DNA of 64,000 bases from Takakia lepidozioides (GCA_030704615.1 CM060732.1:48403053-48467052); one strand, 5' to 3'. Positions 33,241-47,637 are shown, numbered from the stretch's first letter. Notes: generated by a model from the sequence alone, not told the origin. Made by a program: numbers and translations.

Positions 33241-33540
33241 ACCCTCCACTTGGTGTAACCCTCTTTAACCCTGATTTCTCATGTAACTCTGGTTGGTCCA
33301 TTTTATACCTAGCCACATTTGGACTCAAGTCAAATTTCGAGACCAAGTGTGGGTTACACCGACTAAAGTTACACTCCATTCTGTGTAACCCCAAGTGGAG
33401 TTACACTCCTTCGTGTAACCCGATGTAACCCCCAATGGAGTTACACACCTCGTCGTGTAATCCGATGTAACCCCAAGTGGAGTTACACACCTCGTCGTGT
33501 AACCCGATGTAACCCTGACTGGAGTTGACACTCCTTCAGT
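33220..33540. repeat. GTGTAACCC minisatellite
   Basis: Units combine GTGTAACCCGATGTAACC with CCAAGTGGAGTTACAC. The last four are about 40-50 bp each. GTGTAAC and GTTACAC make each unit partly palindromic. Confidence 0.85.
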
Positions 33541-33839
33541 TCCATGTCACTCTCAAGAGAGGGTGGGATGATTTGACATGCCGGAAACCGGCGTACCATA
33601 CTGTCAGAGGTTGCATATGTGAATTAAGTTCTTACATTATTCCTATTATCTTCCGTAGTAACGGGAGTTTATTTAACGGCATTCAATGCAGGGTGGCACT
33701 TATTATGGCCATCAACATTGCGCTTTCATTTAGACACGCTTGCTTCTTAATGGGCATGAATTGCGAGCTTTCGCTGCCCGGTGTTTATTTTTTTATTTTA
33801 TTTTATTTTGGTAAAACTGGCCCGAGGTGTTTCCCTTTT

Positions 33840-33965
33840 TCAGAAAAATCAAAAACTCGCAGGCTCATGGGAAGGGGGAGAACATCATACGATCATCCAT
33901 CATACCACAGCCGGCAAGGTAGCAGGATTTGAACCCAGAATCACGTGAGTGGCACTCAGTTCTCT
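33840..33965 (-). mobile_element. Possible SINE-like sequence, minus strand
   Basis: The complement contains GATTCTGGGTTCAAATCCTG (B box) preceded by no clear A box. This is a tRNA-like 3' half only, so a SINE or tRNA relic. Confidence 0.3.
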
Positions 33966-34482
33966 ACTATACACTGGTGGTATTATTTTTTTCGCAACTT
34001 CAGCGGCGGGAAGATCAGTCCCCTTTTATTTACAAAAAAGAAAGAAAAAAGAAAAAAAAGGGTCGGCAAGGCAGCGCGTGGTGCTTGGGCTTCCGAAAGG
34101 TGGCAGCTCCCTCAGCGAGGCAGTAACAATACATAGCAGCAATGCAGTAATGGAGGAATTTGCAAAGCTGTCCGAGGTATGTAACAAGAATAGCACCAAG
34201 GGGTGTGCGAGGACTGTTAGTAGCATTCTTGTTTCTTGTTTCTTTCTTTGCTCATCCATAGCTTGTTCGTTTATGTGCCCCCGTTTCACTGCGGAGTGCG
34301 TATTGTATAGGAGGTGATTGAAGTGATGTTCTGACTAGCTTGCCACATGAATAAAGCTGCACGGAAAATTTTAGAATTGTTTAGCGGCAAGCGGCTGCAG
34401 GTTTGGTTATTATTCAGATTGCAGTTTGAAAAGTGGCTTTGGTGGATATTTGATCAAGCTTATACGACCGGAGCACCTCGAC

Positions 34483-37400
34483 ATGAAGAATTTTATTCCG
34501 TCACCCGTGAGAAAGCTCGCGCCTGAAGATGAGAGGGAGCATTCGCCTGGAGAATATGAAGACGAGTCAGATCACGATGTCTTCGATGTTCCACCAAAGC
34601 CTACCATTGACGCGCTGAAGAAGTGGCGGGTATGTCTTACTAATTTCTTGACGTGAAAGTTGCTGGGGCTGGATACAACTATTGCATTCATGCCCACGCC
34701 ATCAAGGGAGATGCCAACACTTAAGGCAGCTGAAAAGATGTCAATGTTGTTGAAGCTCTGAGCTCTGCATAAAGTAATAATGTGATTGTTGCGATTATAC
34801 TAGGAGTTCAGACCGGTGCCTCCCGTACTCGGTAGTTCTGATGAGGCAGCTCTCATAGCCTAATTGCTGGTCAGTCGCGGCTAGGATTGAAGCCCTATGT
34901 TCCTGCACATTTCTTATCCTTTTCGATGGCAATGTTGCTGGGGGAAGGGCCCTAAAGTGTGAATTTCGATAGCAAACCTCGTTTCGCTCAGTTGGAGAGG
35001 CTCGAGACAAAGCACTAAGCTCTACTTGGATCTGAACGCTGGATTGAATACCGTGCTATTGTTAATGTTCTCGGGACCTTAATCAACCTCATTTTCACGG
35101 GTAGTACCAGCAGTCGAGCGAGCCTTCCGTGATCATATTGGCCCCAATTCTGCTCCTCCCTCCGCTCAAACTCATTCTGTTGGACCGGCCTGGGACATGG
35201 CCATAGCCTACAGCTAGCAGAGTCTAACGAATAATAGTGAAGGTCTGTAAGGACGCAATAGTCCCACTTCACATCATGTGATTCTTGCCTCTTTTAAGTG
35301 ACCCTGTTAGCGGTTTTGTGCAGCAAGCAACCTTGGCACTTAATGCCTCCCGTCGATTTCGGTACACCTCAGATCTTCACAAGCAAGAAGAAGCACTGAA
35401 TAAGGAAAGGACTACCAACAGTTTTGTTGCCAGCACCCATACTTTACTAGTAAGTGGATGTCTGTCCTGTGTGATGCATCCATAAATCTATGAGATTGTT
35501 ATCTTATGATGGTTATTATAATTGTAGCACGTCTTTCTTGCCTCACTTTTCAGCACTGTTGTTGCATCTTGGGAAGGAAACTCCATGAACACAAATGGTT
35601 GCTCACTTCACCAGTTTTGGCAACCTTGGAGTGAGTTTTAGATTTTGAGTTTTCAGTGCCACTACTGAATGGATCTAACCAAAAACAAAGGTTCATATTA
35701 ACCTCATATGATGGTCCATGTGGTTTCACTTGGTCTACTGCAGCAACTGTGGCACAACAATTTAAACAGGGAAACAGGCACAACTGTTGCATCTTTTGAA
35801 TATCATTGTGTTTGAAATCAGAGGCAGAAAGTTTCATTTTACTATACAACTTCATTAGAGTGGCCTGCAATGGAACTTGCTACATCTCTGAAAAGTCACA
35901 TATGTTAATATCTAAAGGGTTCCTGAGCATGAGGGTGTGGAAATTTTCTTCTTCCCTTCAAGTCTACTGAGTACATTGTGTTGCACTGTGTTTCCAAGGC
36001 GGTACAACGTTTTAGAGAAGCAGGAGCTAGAGTTAGAGCAGGTGATGAGCTACCTTGAAAAGAACTCTCTGTTTTTCCACCTTTTCCTTTGTGCTTAAGG
36101 AAGTGGTCTGACACACCCTTGAACAACTCTTAGAAATAGAAATCTTGTTCACAAGTCAAGGAATGCCGGGCCCGAGTGTAGATAGCGGGGCCAGTTGTAA
36201 GGAATAGAGGTAAATGACAGGTGACTCTAGCACTTTGATTGCAAAGTCATGTCATGGCCAGCCAAGTATCCATAGCAACCTAGACACCAGCAGGATTCGA
36301 AGTAGCCAGGAAAGCTATCTCTTGGTGGTATTATGCATGTTTATTTGACAAGTGTAGTTGCTTGCGAACTTTTTGTGTCATGTCTTTGTTAGTCTTTTCC
36401 ATTTTAGCATTATATCCTAAGGAGAAAACTTGGAATTTCAAGACAACCACTCTCATTGCTCACCCAAGGTCTATTTCAGTGCTTGGTTGCCTTACAAAAT
36501 TCTCTTGTTCATGATGAAGATCCACCGCCAGACGGATTCGGATTGGGGCCTCACCGATTGGTGAAGTTAGTTCAGGATCATGCACCGGAAGGTTTACAAA
36601 ACTATGGCGGGGTGAGACATGGTGTTTTTGGACATGGTCTTGTTCTCTTTCTTGAGCATGTTATTGTGAACCTTGTTAAAAAATGACATGGACGACAGAT
36701 TGACTATCCTGTTAGATAGTTGAGATGAGAGTGGTAATTAATTCTCATCTCAAGGAATTCTATCTAATAATGTCTTGAGGCTGTTCATTGTCAGGAAATG
36801 CTTTGAGTTTTGTGGATAACTGGACAGGATATGGTGCTTGCTCATGGCAGGTTGGAGGAGTTGCAAAGTCACTTCACACGCACTTAGAGGAAGGGATTGA
36901 TGGTTCACTTGAGGAAGTAAAGAAAAGAAAGAGTGCATTTGGGGAGAACACTTATTCCAAAAAGCGCTCTAAGAACTTTTGGGTAAACGGGTTTGTTGAC
37001 TTCTTCAAGTTGCGTCTGATTGTGTTCTATATGTGGAGTTAAGTTTGCCGCTTAAGACTTAGTGAGCGCTGTCTTTTTCACTTTAGATGAAACGACCATA
37101 TTGCTCCTTGCTCTTGCCAAAGCATAGGCATTTGGTGAGGAGAACCCAGTGGGTGCAATGCAATGTCTAACAATACTGGTCCCCCAACTCCTAAGCCTTC
37201 AGGATCAAGTAGGCCATTTCAGTTGTACCTTCTACCTGGTGGAGATGCAAGAGAGACCCTTTGCAGTTGTTGTTATCTAGTCCGTCTCCATAGATGTGTG
37301 TGTGCACACATGCTGAAAATGGTTACTAAAGGTCGACTTGAAATTGATTACTCGCGGCATTCATAACTATCGAATGTAGACCTATCCACTTGAGTACCTA

Positions 37401-40400
37401 TTTTCTTAACCCGAAACCAACCTTGCATATGAATATATATTTTGTTGTATGAGTCGCCATTTTTAATTTTTTTCGTCCTTCAGGTCTGTCCTGTGCTGTG
37501 CTCATTCATTCATGGTGGTTGGGCAGGTATTCTTTTGGGAGGCGTGCCAGGACACTACACTTATTATACTTATGGTGGCTGCAGCAGTTTCGTTAGCTAC
37601 AGGAATGTGGACTGATGTAAGTTGCCATCATGCATGTAGGTTGTCATAATTTGAGGTGCAACCATTACAATGTGTTTTGGGTCATTCCGAGGTGACGTTA
37701 GATACAGTAGCTTCCTAAGAAGCTGTTCTCATGATGATTTTTTGTTTCGTTGAATGGTTGTCTCTTTGGTTCTTTGTTTGTGTATATACATATGTAGTTT
37801 TTGAATTCCTTGTCAAAGCTGTTGATGAAGGACCTTGCTTTCTATTCATGCAGGGAGCCAAGGCAGGCTGGCATGATGGGACAAGCATTGTTGCTGCAGT
37901 GATACTTGTGATAGTGGTTACAGGTAAAAGTTCATCTGATTTCTAGTAAAACTATTGGCCGAATGGCGGGTTTGTTTCTGTGGTCATTGGCATTGACTTA
38001 TCTTCACCATTTATCAGGCTTTCTTAGTGGTAGAGTCTGTTGTGTTTGTACAGAGCCAACTCACGCCGTGTCATGCCCCGAGCCTGCTCGTCTATATCTG
38101 GAAATGACAAGGCTCCATATCCGCCTCCGTGAGGCCCAAGCCTGCAATAGCAGCTCTGCCCAGCATCAATGGCTTACCATGGCTACTTATTCAATTATGT
38201 ATGGAAGTTGGATGCTCATAAGGCTGAAAGATAACAGAGTCTGACAACAAGAACTTATATTACAACTCCATTTTTATTTTCCAACAGCTTGCAGCGACTA
38301 TAAGCAATCACTGCAATTTCAACGTCTTAATGAGCAAAAGGAGGATATTCAAGTACAGGTGAGCTTCCTCCTTATGTCAAGGATGTTGAAGGGCTTGGAG
38401 TTTGTTGTGGGAGCACTCCCCTGGCTGTGAGTGCTCCCACCAAGAGCTTAGTAGCTTTGCAGTGCTCGCTGAGCAACTTCTCTTAATATGTGTCTATGAA
38501 GATGAGAGTACGGATCTGCTATATGGGTTGATAACTCCAACCAGGCTAAGTCTCTAGAATCCATTCAAGTGGGGGTGCTTAAGGAGTCTATGTCAGCATG
38601 CTCCAAAACAGCCAATGTGGCTGTTCGGGGTGAGTTTGGCATTCCGTCCTTAAGCTCCCGACGAGATGAATTCAAGGTCAGATGGTGGGGTCAGCTGCAA
38701 CATATGCCCAACACCAGATATCCTAAATTAATCGACTCTATATCTTGGAAACAGGACCGCCCTGTCAAACAGGCTAAGTCCTGGCAGAAGAGAGTAGAAG
38801 AGATCCTCAAGGACCTGGACCTGGATCCGCAAGTCTTGACCCTGCTGGATAAATCTGACTTAGAGGCTGTAGTGTCCTCAGCCATGTCTGTTGCCATGAG
38901 ATTGTCTGATGAAAATGAAGTTAGGCAGAAAACTTCCCTGAACTTGTTTCCAGTCTGTGACATGGGGGAGGACATCTTGGATGACCTCAAGGGTCTACCC
39001 ACTCTCGGCACTAGACTGAAATTTAAACTCAGGGCAGGAAGCCTACCTTTGAACAGCAAACAGAAGCAGAGAGGAAAGGGAGAGTGCAATTGCCCGTTGT
39101 GTGGGCAATCTGAAGAGAGTATTCATTTTCTGATACACTGTCCGGGGTTCTCTCACCAAAGAGACGCTCTCTTCAAATCTATCAAGGGAATTGTGCCTGT
39201 ACCCCTGTTTACCAACTTTGAAAGTCTCGAGGCTGAGCCAAAAGCCCAGGCCCTCCTGAGGCCTAGTTTTTGGGCAAATCACACACAGCAGATTGATGCT
39301 TGTGTGAAGGGATTTCTAGAGGATATCTGGAAAACCCGGATTAATTCTTTATATGGAGGTAAGTCTTACTACCAACGTCAGCCCCTGACAGAGGTAGGTT
39401 CTGTCCCTTTTGTTCCCGCTCAAACTGGGCGCGGGGTCAATGGCCACAAGGCTACGGCAAACAACGTCTTATGAGTACAATCTATGAAGATGAGAATAGG
39501 AAATGATAAGTTACAGAAGTGCCATCGCTTCATGTAAGCTTTTGTTGAAGGCAATTGTGAACTAAAAGTGGCATTTTGAATTTGTGTGCAGGTTGTGAGA
39601 AGCGGGCAACGACAAACTGTTTCCATATTTGAACTTGTGGTTGGGGACATTGTCCCGTTGAACATTGGTGGCCAGGTGCTCCTCATCTTTTGAAATTGCA
39701 TTTAAGAATCATGGCTACTTCCTTTTCAATAAACTGTTAGTGTCATAACTAAATCCATAGGTAAGTTGATAACTGGTGGTCCATCAATTTACTTGTTGTT
39801 GGCAAACACTTGAGATTTACAGAAGGATATAGCACTGAATCTAACACATAAGGAGGTCATGTGGGTGTGTGATGATTATCAAATGGATGGATGCTCTATA
39901 ACTTCTTCTAAATGGATTTTTTGTTGTTTCAGGTCCCAGCAGATGGAATATTGGTGTCAGGACATTCGTTAACAATAGATGAGTCAAGTATGACTGGAGA
40001 AAGTGCCCCAGTAAGTTTGTATAGCTATCCCTGTACTATGTACATTGTGCATTACTTGCTAATTAACAATCTACAATTGTTGGTGCATTATTGGGTTCCG
40101 TGGGTTGGATGTTGTCTCTCATGTTGTTGTGGATCCTCATGTGTTTCTCTCTTAGTGCAGGTTAAGAAGAACCAGAAGAATCCGTTCCTCCTGTCGGGTT
40201 GCAAGGTGGAAGATGGATTTGGTAGTATGCTAGTAAGTTAACTGGTCCTTCCAACTTGTTAAATGCTGAAGTTCATGCAATCTTTGGCTATTTGATGCTG
40301 CAAATGTGATGGGTACTCCCCTCTGCAAAGTAGTATGCAATCCGGTGCATATGTAATATATGGTGTGACACAGGTAACAGGAGTAGGCACAAACACTGAG

Positions 40401-43400
40401 TGGGGCCAGGTCATGGCGACAATTAGTGAAGATAACGGGGAAGAGACTCCTCTGCAGGTATTGCCTTATTGAACAACCTGAGATGAACTTTCATAGTTAT
40501 TTCCGTAATGTTCATTGGTAAGACTCCCTTCTGTATCTACATTCATCCTTGGACAATGTGACACTGCAGGTCCGTTTGAATGGAACTGCCACGTTCATTG
40601 GCAAAGTTGGATTGTCTGTTGCTGTGGTTGTCTTCATCATCCTTTTTTCGCGGTAATTGATTTCACCATGAATTCTATCATTTGAGATTTGATCCGAGTA
40701 CTCTGCAATCAAGTTTGGAATTGTGAAGCTAGCTGTCGGGTAAGTGTTCCACCCAATGCTTTTGAAAGCTTGTGGATGATACCTTCTTCTTTGGGGCAAA
40801 TGCAAAACAATGACCTTTTCCTTCTCCCTTTTCCAGACTACACAATCACCCTCAACCTGTAACTCGACTCTTAGAGATCATGTATGTGCGATACTTTTTG
40901 AAATTAGACTGAAGCTGTAGGTTCTCTAATTTTCAGGTATTTTGCACTAGACTACAAGAAGTCCACAAAGGCCTCAGCAGTGATCAAGCGGGTGGTGGAC
41001 ATGTTCTCCGTTGCAGTAAGTGACGAACATATAGCATGGAAATCCTCTGTATAAGCTCTGCCCAGATGCAAATCACTTGGTAACTTGACACAACACTCTA
41101 GACTGTTACAGGTGGATGTTAATTACATTTAGGTCATTGACTTGAAGTGAATTGTCAGGCTGATGCTGGCCTTGTGTAATAGGTGACAATTGTGGTGGTG
41201 GCTGTGCCAGAGGGGCTTCCGTTAGCAGTCACTCTCACGTAGGTACTTTCTATTCTTGGTAGCATATAGATGCTTCTGTTTGACCCTCAAACTTGTCATT
41301 CAATGGTTATGTTAACTATGATGAAAGAAATTTGTGGCTGTTGGCTGCTCCATGTTTCAGCCATGACACTGCAGGTCGTAGAATGTGAACTGTGCCATTT
41401 GTGAAGTGAGGTGTTCCCTGCCAACAGACTTGGATGCTTTGATAGAAGTAGTTATTTCTAATTATTGGTTCATCTAACTTGTGTCTTAGGCTGGCATACT
41501 CAATGCGCAAAATGATGGCGGACAAGTCTCTGGTATGTGAGAATGGCTTCTGGGATCTTTTTGTACAAAGTGGAGTAAATTGTTTTTTAAGCACAATTTA
41601 GATATTTGTATCAACTGCACCACATTACTAGTGAATTAATTCTGGTTGTAGGAGCTATCTGTTGTGGGCCCCATTTCGCAGAATTTTTATTATCCTCTGT
41701 CCCATAAGCTATTGAGATTCCGGTCGACGGTAGAATGCTTCTTTCTTTGTTGTGTGTCTAAACTGTCTTTTGCCTAATTCGAATGTTGGTGCCTGGATTT
41801 GAAGAGTTGTGAAGAAAGCAAAGGTTGTATGAGTGATTAAAACAGGGCCATCTGCATTGTATAGGAAGTACATCTTTGGTAATAGCTAGTTGCTTGACAG
41901 GTCCGTCGTTTGTCGGCCTGTGAGACTATGGGATCAGCCACAACCATCTGTAGCGATAAGACTGGTACTCTCACAACAAACAAAGTAAGTTCCCAGGTTC
42001 AGTATGATTACCCAGGTGTCTTGCTGACATTTCAGTTCTATGTAGACGTTTTCTGTTTGGCACCGAAATGGGTGACCCTTTATGTTGACTTGCATGCAAG
42101 TCCTTTCAATCTTCTCCCCTCTCTATCGTAAGGTTAGAGGAGGAATGTGTACTTATAATTTTGACATGCAGATGACTGTGACAAAGGCTTGGATTGCGGG
42201 GGAGATGAGGGAGGCAAAGAATCTTGTGTCTTTGGCCCCTGACATACACGAGACTCTCAAACAAGCAATTTGTCTAAATAGCACTGGTTCTGTTGCTTCC
42301 TCTGAGGTAAATTTTTTCTTCTTAATGAAGGCACAATCGTTAAGAAAAAGAAATACATGTGATTTCCATGCCTTTCTCCTGTACCACGTGATCCACTGGG
42401 TTTGTCTGCCTGCCCAGGTTTTGACCATCAGGCACGGCAAGGGTCTAGCATTGATGGCTTGTGCTACTTCTGCAATGCTCTAAAAAATCTGGGTATTTTA
42501 TCATCTGATTGACCAAGGCATATGTTATGTGTTACTACTGTGGATGAACTGATCGTAGTTTAAAAGGGTTGAGTTCTGATGGAGTTTATAGGAGGGAAAA
42601 GGTGCAGTGGTAACTGGCAGCCCGACAGAAGCAGCACTTCTTACTTGGGGGCTTGAGGTAAGCCAGTGCTGCTTTTTCTCCATTGTCGTTTGGACTGAAG
42701 TTGGGGGCTTGAGATAAGCCAGGTCTGTTTTTTGTCATTTGAACATACTCATCTAGCTTTGCCCTATGTTCATCTCCCTTGCTCGCCTCCTTGTCTTCTG
42801 AGGTTACAGTTGATTTGGTATCATTTGTAGTACTCAAGTGCTTTGTGGGTATATCAGTTTGGCATGAACTTCAAGGACGTTAAGGGACAAACTTCTGTCC
42901 TACACGTGGAAACATTCAATTCAACAAAGAAACGTGCTGGAGTAGTCTACAAGGTGAACTTCCCCTCTTCGTTCCCTTCTCTCTCATCTGCAGGTTTCGT
43001 ACTTTGATGGATTTAATTTATGCCAATACTAGTTGTTGAGAACTATGTTTGGGTTCTAATTGGGTCATGGGTCCACATAGCAGCTCAAGAATGGTGAAGT
43101 GCAATCCCATTGGAAGGGAGCTGCAGAGATTATCCTCGATCTGTGTACCCATTGGGTAATGTCTGAAGGGTTAATTCAACCCTTGACGCTTGAGAAGGTA
43201 AAATTGTAACTGTCTTGTGTTGGTGTGTTTGTATGTTTTGGTATATTGGTATTCCCTTTGAATATTGAAATCTAATTATTAGTCAGCGGTGGGAAGGACT
43301 AGCTTGTGCTACACCTAAAGCTGTCCTTGTTTAGCAGAATGGTGTGAGGTTTGATGCCCTCCTAATGTGAACGAAGGCACAGAAAGCACAAAGCGCATTA

Positions 43401-46400
43401 GAATCACTGATTGTTTTGTCTCCCACAGATTTCGGAAGTGAAGAGTATCATTGAGGGGATGGCAGCTGCTTCGTTGAGGTGTATAGCTTTTGCTTACCAG
43501 CATATAGATGGAGCAGAGCTTCCCCTAGAAGACGATTTGTGGGCTCAATGGCAAGTCCCTGAGACAAATCTCATTCTCATGGCAGTTGTGGGTATAAAGG
43601 TATGAGTGCATAAGTAGATCCATTATGGAAGAGAATCTACTACTAGTTCTTTGATTAATGTCCTTTTCTTTTTTTGGCGTACGTTATAAAGTACCGTTTC
43701 ATTTCATTTCTTTCTCTTGTTGTTTTATTTTCTCCATGGGACCCCGAGGTGTCAAGTTTGTGATGAATGTCTTTACCCAGAATGTTTATAGTTTAAAAAT
43801 TGTGCTCTTGAGTGGATTGTTGCGAGTCTCATGTTGGATACAAAGCTCTCTTGGTCACTGTCAAGCTAATCTTTCACGTTCTTGTACTTGTCCATTGCAG
43901 GACCCTTGCAGACTTGGTGTACAGGAAGCTGTAGGCAAGTGCCAAGCAGCGGGTGTGAAGGTGTGCAATATGTTTGCATGTGTCTGTATTTGTCAGCTAA
44001 AGTGACTTGAGGTTTGTTCATTGTTGAAATTGCATGTTTCTGGCACTTTCTTATCCTTAACTTGAGCATTTTATCATGGATAGATCTCAAAAGGTTTCCA
44101 TGTCAAAAGCAGACTGTCCGTCATAGTCTTGAGGTTGGGGAGTTGTAATGAAATAATTTTTTGACCAGGAGTAACAAGAGTTTGGGTTTCCTGAGAGAGT
44201 AGTTACCGGTTTGCACAGGTGCGCATGGTGACAGGTGACAACTTGTTTACAGCCAAGGCCATTGCTCAGGAGTGTGGTATTTTGATGAAAGGGGGAGTCG
44301 CCATCGAGGGCAAGGAATTCCGAATGTTCACCCCTGAGCAGATGGACGAGTTATTGCCTAAGCTTGATGTGAGTCAAATTGTATAATGCCTCACTCTTAT
44401 AGGTGCATGAAAGGTACTTGAAATCATCATTCCCAAGTAGGTTTGTCTTTTTGATCTTCTCTTCATTTGTTCTGGTTCTAAAGTTCTTGATTCCTGTTCC
44501 ATTCCACTGTAGGAATTGTTCCTCTTTGTGAGTACAAGTATCACAACCCTGTATTCTGGTTGGAACAATTTGTACGTTGTAGGTGATGGCAAGGTCATCA
44601 CCAATGGACAAGTTGTTGCTGGTGAAATCACTGAGGGAGAGAGGAGAGGTCGTAGCTGTGACAGGTGATGGGACCAATGATGCACCAGCCCTCCATGAGG
44701 TTTTCACTTGAAACCCACATCGTAATCTATTCTTTGTCAGGTTATCCTTGCATTTGAATAAACACAGGTAGATAAATGAATAGGTTGTAGTTTTGACATT
44801 GATTTGGTAATTGAAAATGGAATTTTCTTTTTCCAACCTTCATGCCATGCTTAGGCGACAAGGTCGTCATAGAGGAGATGGGTTGCATTGCAGGCAGACA
44901 TTGGTCTCTCGATGGGTATTGCAGGCACGGAAGTTGCCAAGGAGAGTTCTGACATCATCATTCTGGATGACAATTTCACTTCTGTTGTCAAGGTATGGTG
45001 CTAAACACTTCTTCTATCTGATGAATATTTGGGTCGTTCTGTTTTGCCGGCCAGATATAGACACATTTGGAATACTACCGCTAAATCTATTCAATGGCAT
45101 TATGGATGAAGTGGTTGTGATATAAAGGAGGACCATTTGTCACCAACTAATACTAAAATGTAGTGAACTTACCATCTACCATTCATCTTGTTTGGCCTGG
45201 TTCATCTTTTAGGTGGTGCGCTGGGGCCGATCAGTCTATGCCAACATTCAGAAGTTTATTCAATTTCAGTTGACAGTAAATGTGGCAGCACTGGTGATCA
45301 ATTTTGTGGCCGCCATCTCGTCAGGAGAGGTGCCTTTGACTGCAGTTCAGGTTTGTGCCCATTGAGTTTCGACATTGATCATTTTCCTACTTGTGGAAAC
45401 ATTGAATTTATGGGAAGAGTTATAATTATCAGGGATCCCCCACCACACCATACACAATAGGTGCAAAAGATAACAAGTATATCGTTGTTGGAGGTTCTTC
45501 TCTCAGGCTACATAGTTGTTGATGGGCTTAAACTGATAACTTTATTATGCAACCTTTCAATATTCCATTGGAGTTGTCTGCAAATATATAACGTCATAAT
45601 TTTGTCACCTCTTCAGGATGTTAAGGTTACTTTGGATCTCTCAATTCTTGTGCCTTGCTTGGGGGGGTTTCATTGGCAGCTCTTGTGGGTCAATCTCATC
45701 ATGGACACATTGGGAGCCCTGGCACTAGCAACAGAGCCGCCAACGGATGAACTTATGGAGAGGGATCCAGTTGGTCGCAGGTATCCACATCTGATCTATT
45801 TCCCTTTTGGTGGAGTGGTGTCCTGCATTGGATGTTGGCGGTCTGTCCAGTGCTTCTAATCACTAGCAATGGGTTGGCTGCTATTGTAGGGAACCTCTGA
45901 TCACCAATATAATGTGGAGGAACATATTTGTGCAGGTAAGCATTCGTACTGATAGGCCCATGTACTTCCCTTCTTTACTTCTCTTGTCTCGTATACTAAG
46001 AGATTCCCTGGATACATTATTGATTCTTTAGGAACTCCCAATCTTGGCAGAGGCTTTAAGCTTAGAAGACTGGTAACTTGGGAGCTTACAGTCTTTGTGG
46101 ACGTAGTGGCTTCTTGTCATTTTATTTTGCCCCACAGGACTTCGGGCTGTCTGTGGATATCATAGAGCTTTTTGGTTTCCTTCTTCAATATTTCCCCTCT
46201 GGCAACGACTTTGGGTTCACTTCCTTGTTGTTGTTGTTGTTAGTTTCTGACATACTCGTGTCCCATAAGCTTTCTTGGTTTATAAAGCACCATTTCATTG
46301 CATTTCATTTATTACACACTCATTACATGCTCGTTTGCACTTTCTGTGGATTTCTGTGGAAGTTTTTCCATTGTCTCTCAAGTGGATGTAGTACAAAATT

Positions 46401-47637
46401 TTCTCTTCAATATATGTACATGAAAAGTTTTAAATTGACAGTTTTCATTTGCGCTGTCTTGGGGCAGGTTACATATCAAATTGCAGTGCTAATGACTATC
46501 AATTTTGGAGGGAAACAAATTTTTAAACTTAGGGGAGAGGATGCGGACACGATCAAGAACACAATTGTTTTCAATTCTTTTGTCTTCTGTCAAGTAAGCT
46601 CTTCTTTCCTGTTGTTTGCAGGGAGAGCCATGCTAAATGTGCATCATAGAGGAGAAGATACTGAAATGCACAGCCTGTCTGTCTCTCTTTTGATTTGTCT
46701 TCCTTCCATTGATTCCACTAGCAGTCGTCTCTGGCTATATTTAGGGTTTACGACTAGTGTGACACCTCCTTTTTCTGCAGCTTTTCAATGAAGTCAATGC
46801 AAGGAAACCAGATAAGCTGAATATCTTCGAAGGCATCCATAAAAATGCTCTCTTCTGTGGAGTTGTGGCCATCTCCCTGGTTTGTCAGGTATGTAAAGAC
46901 ACACTTTGGTTATGTGTCTTTCGTTAAGGTCCAACGTGTCTACGTCTATGTTTCAGCATATTGTTCTGTTTCCGCAGTGCTACATGGTTGCTTTCGATTG
47001 GGTTTTGATGCTGAGCATGTGCAGTTTATATGTCAACCTTGGAGATTGGTATGCATGGAATGGCAAACTTAGTCACATTTTTGGACTTCCTAGACAGCAT
47101 TGCTGGAGTTTGCATAAATGACCTAGTGGGCAACAAGTAGGTCGTAGTGTTTGCTTGGTCTAAGCCTTACTCAAGAAGTTAGCAAGGTCAAAAGACTAAG
47201 AAATTGGTGTCTTGTTACACTTAGCTTTGTAACTTCTGAACTCTCTTTTGACGTGGCAGGTCCTGATTGTTGAGTTTGGGAGTAGTTTTGCATCGACTGT
47301 GAAGCTTTCTGTGACCCAATGGTTGATTTGCATCATCATTGGTGTCATCAGGTACTGAGACTAACTGACAGTCAGATGCTTCTTGCTGCTTGATATTCAA
47401 ATGACTTCAGTATTGTCAATGGGATTTTTGAAGAACAGCAGATGACTTTCAGTAGCTGGTAGGGGCTCTGTTTGAGGTGAAATTGACTGCTTGTTGGATG
47501 GGGACCAAAACAGTTGGCCAATTGCATGTATATCCAAGTTTATACCTGTTCCGGAGAAACCGTTGATGGGATTTCAATCATTGAGGAGGAAGGCAAGAAG
47601 ACAAACAAAAGTCAGGTTGCCAATTTCAATCAAGTAG
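34483..47637 (+). CDS. ACA8-like: Autoinhibited plasma-membrane-type Ca2+-ATPase (type IIB, ACA8/9/10-like)
   Basis: This P-type pump moves Ca2+ out of the cytosol. 33 exons: 34483-34629, 35324-35449, 35999-36041, 36469-36611, 36851-36982, 37527-37616, 37854-37923, 38288-38358, 39592-39675, 39933-40010, 40161-40232, 40374-40457, 40570-40652, 40937-41015, 41183-41238, 41490-41532, 41901-41984, 42172-42306, 42592-42657, 42858-42953, 43081-43197, 43429-43599, 43901-43960, 44219-44368, 44583-44699, 44894-44992, 45213-45350, 45680-45780, 45890-45935, 46468-46593, 46781-46888, 47260-47351 and 47514-47637. Total 1076 aa, close to ACA8-type lengths, with no internal stop. The N-terminus has [12 protein letters not shown], the calmodulin-binding autoinhibitory region of plant type IIB pumps. 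Also seen: MTGES (actuator), [10 protein letters not shown] (TM4 Ca2+ site), DKTGTLT (phosphorylated Asp), KGAAEII, MVTGDN and TGDGTNDAP. The start ATG at 34483 is the first in frame. Every intron is GT-AG. Confidence 0.93.
38508..39480 (+). mobile_element. 5'-truncated LINE in a Ca2+-ATPase intron
   Basis: An identical 15-bp duplication, TCTATGAAGATGAGA, flanks it (38493-38507 and 39481-39495). Inside is a 301-aa open frame to 39474, with [18 protein letters not shown], the zinc-binding motif of LINE reverse-transcriptase C-termini. The open frame is nearly the whole element and it has no poly-A tail: the end reads GTACAA. Same strand as the host gene. A relative lies at 53691-54125. Confidence 0.85.
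42647..42715 (+). repeat. Small duplication of an exon end and splice donor
   Basis: GGGGGCTTGAG|GTAAGCCAG at the end of the 42592-42657 exon is repeated at about 42702-42722 as GGGGGCTTGAGATAAGCCAG. The second copy has AT where the donor GT would be, so only the first can be used. Confidence 0.75.

Noticed and set aside
34980-35060. tRNA-like GCTCAGTTGGAGAGG with a B-box-like GGATTGAATACC
   Set aside because: The stems do not pair as a tRNA and the B box is poor. At most a worn SINE in an intron; not listed as a feature.
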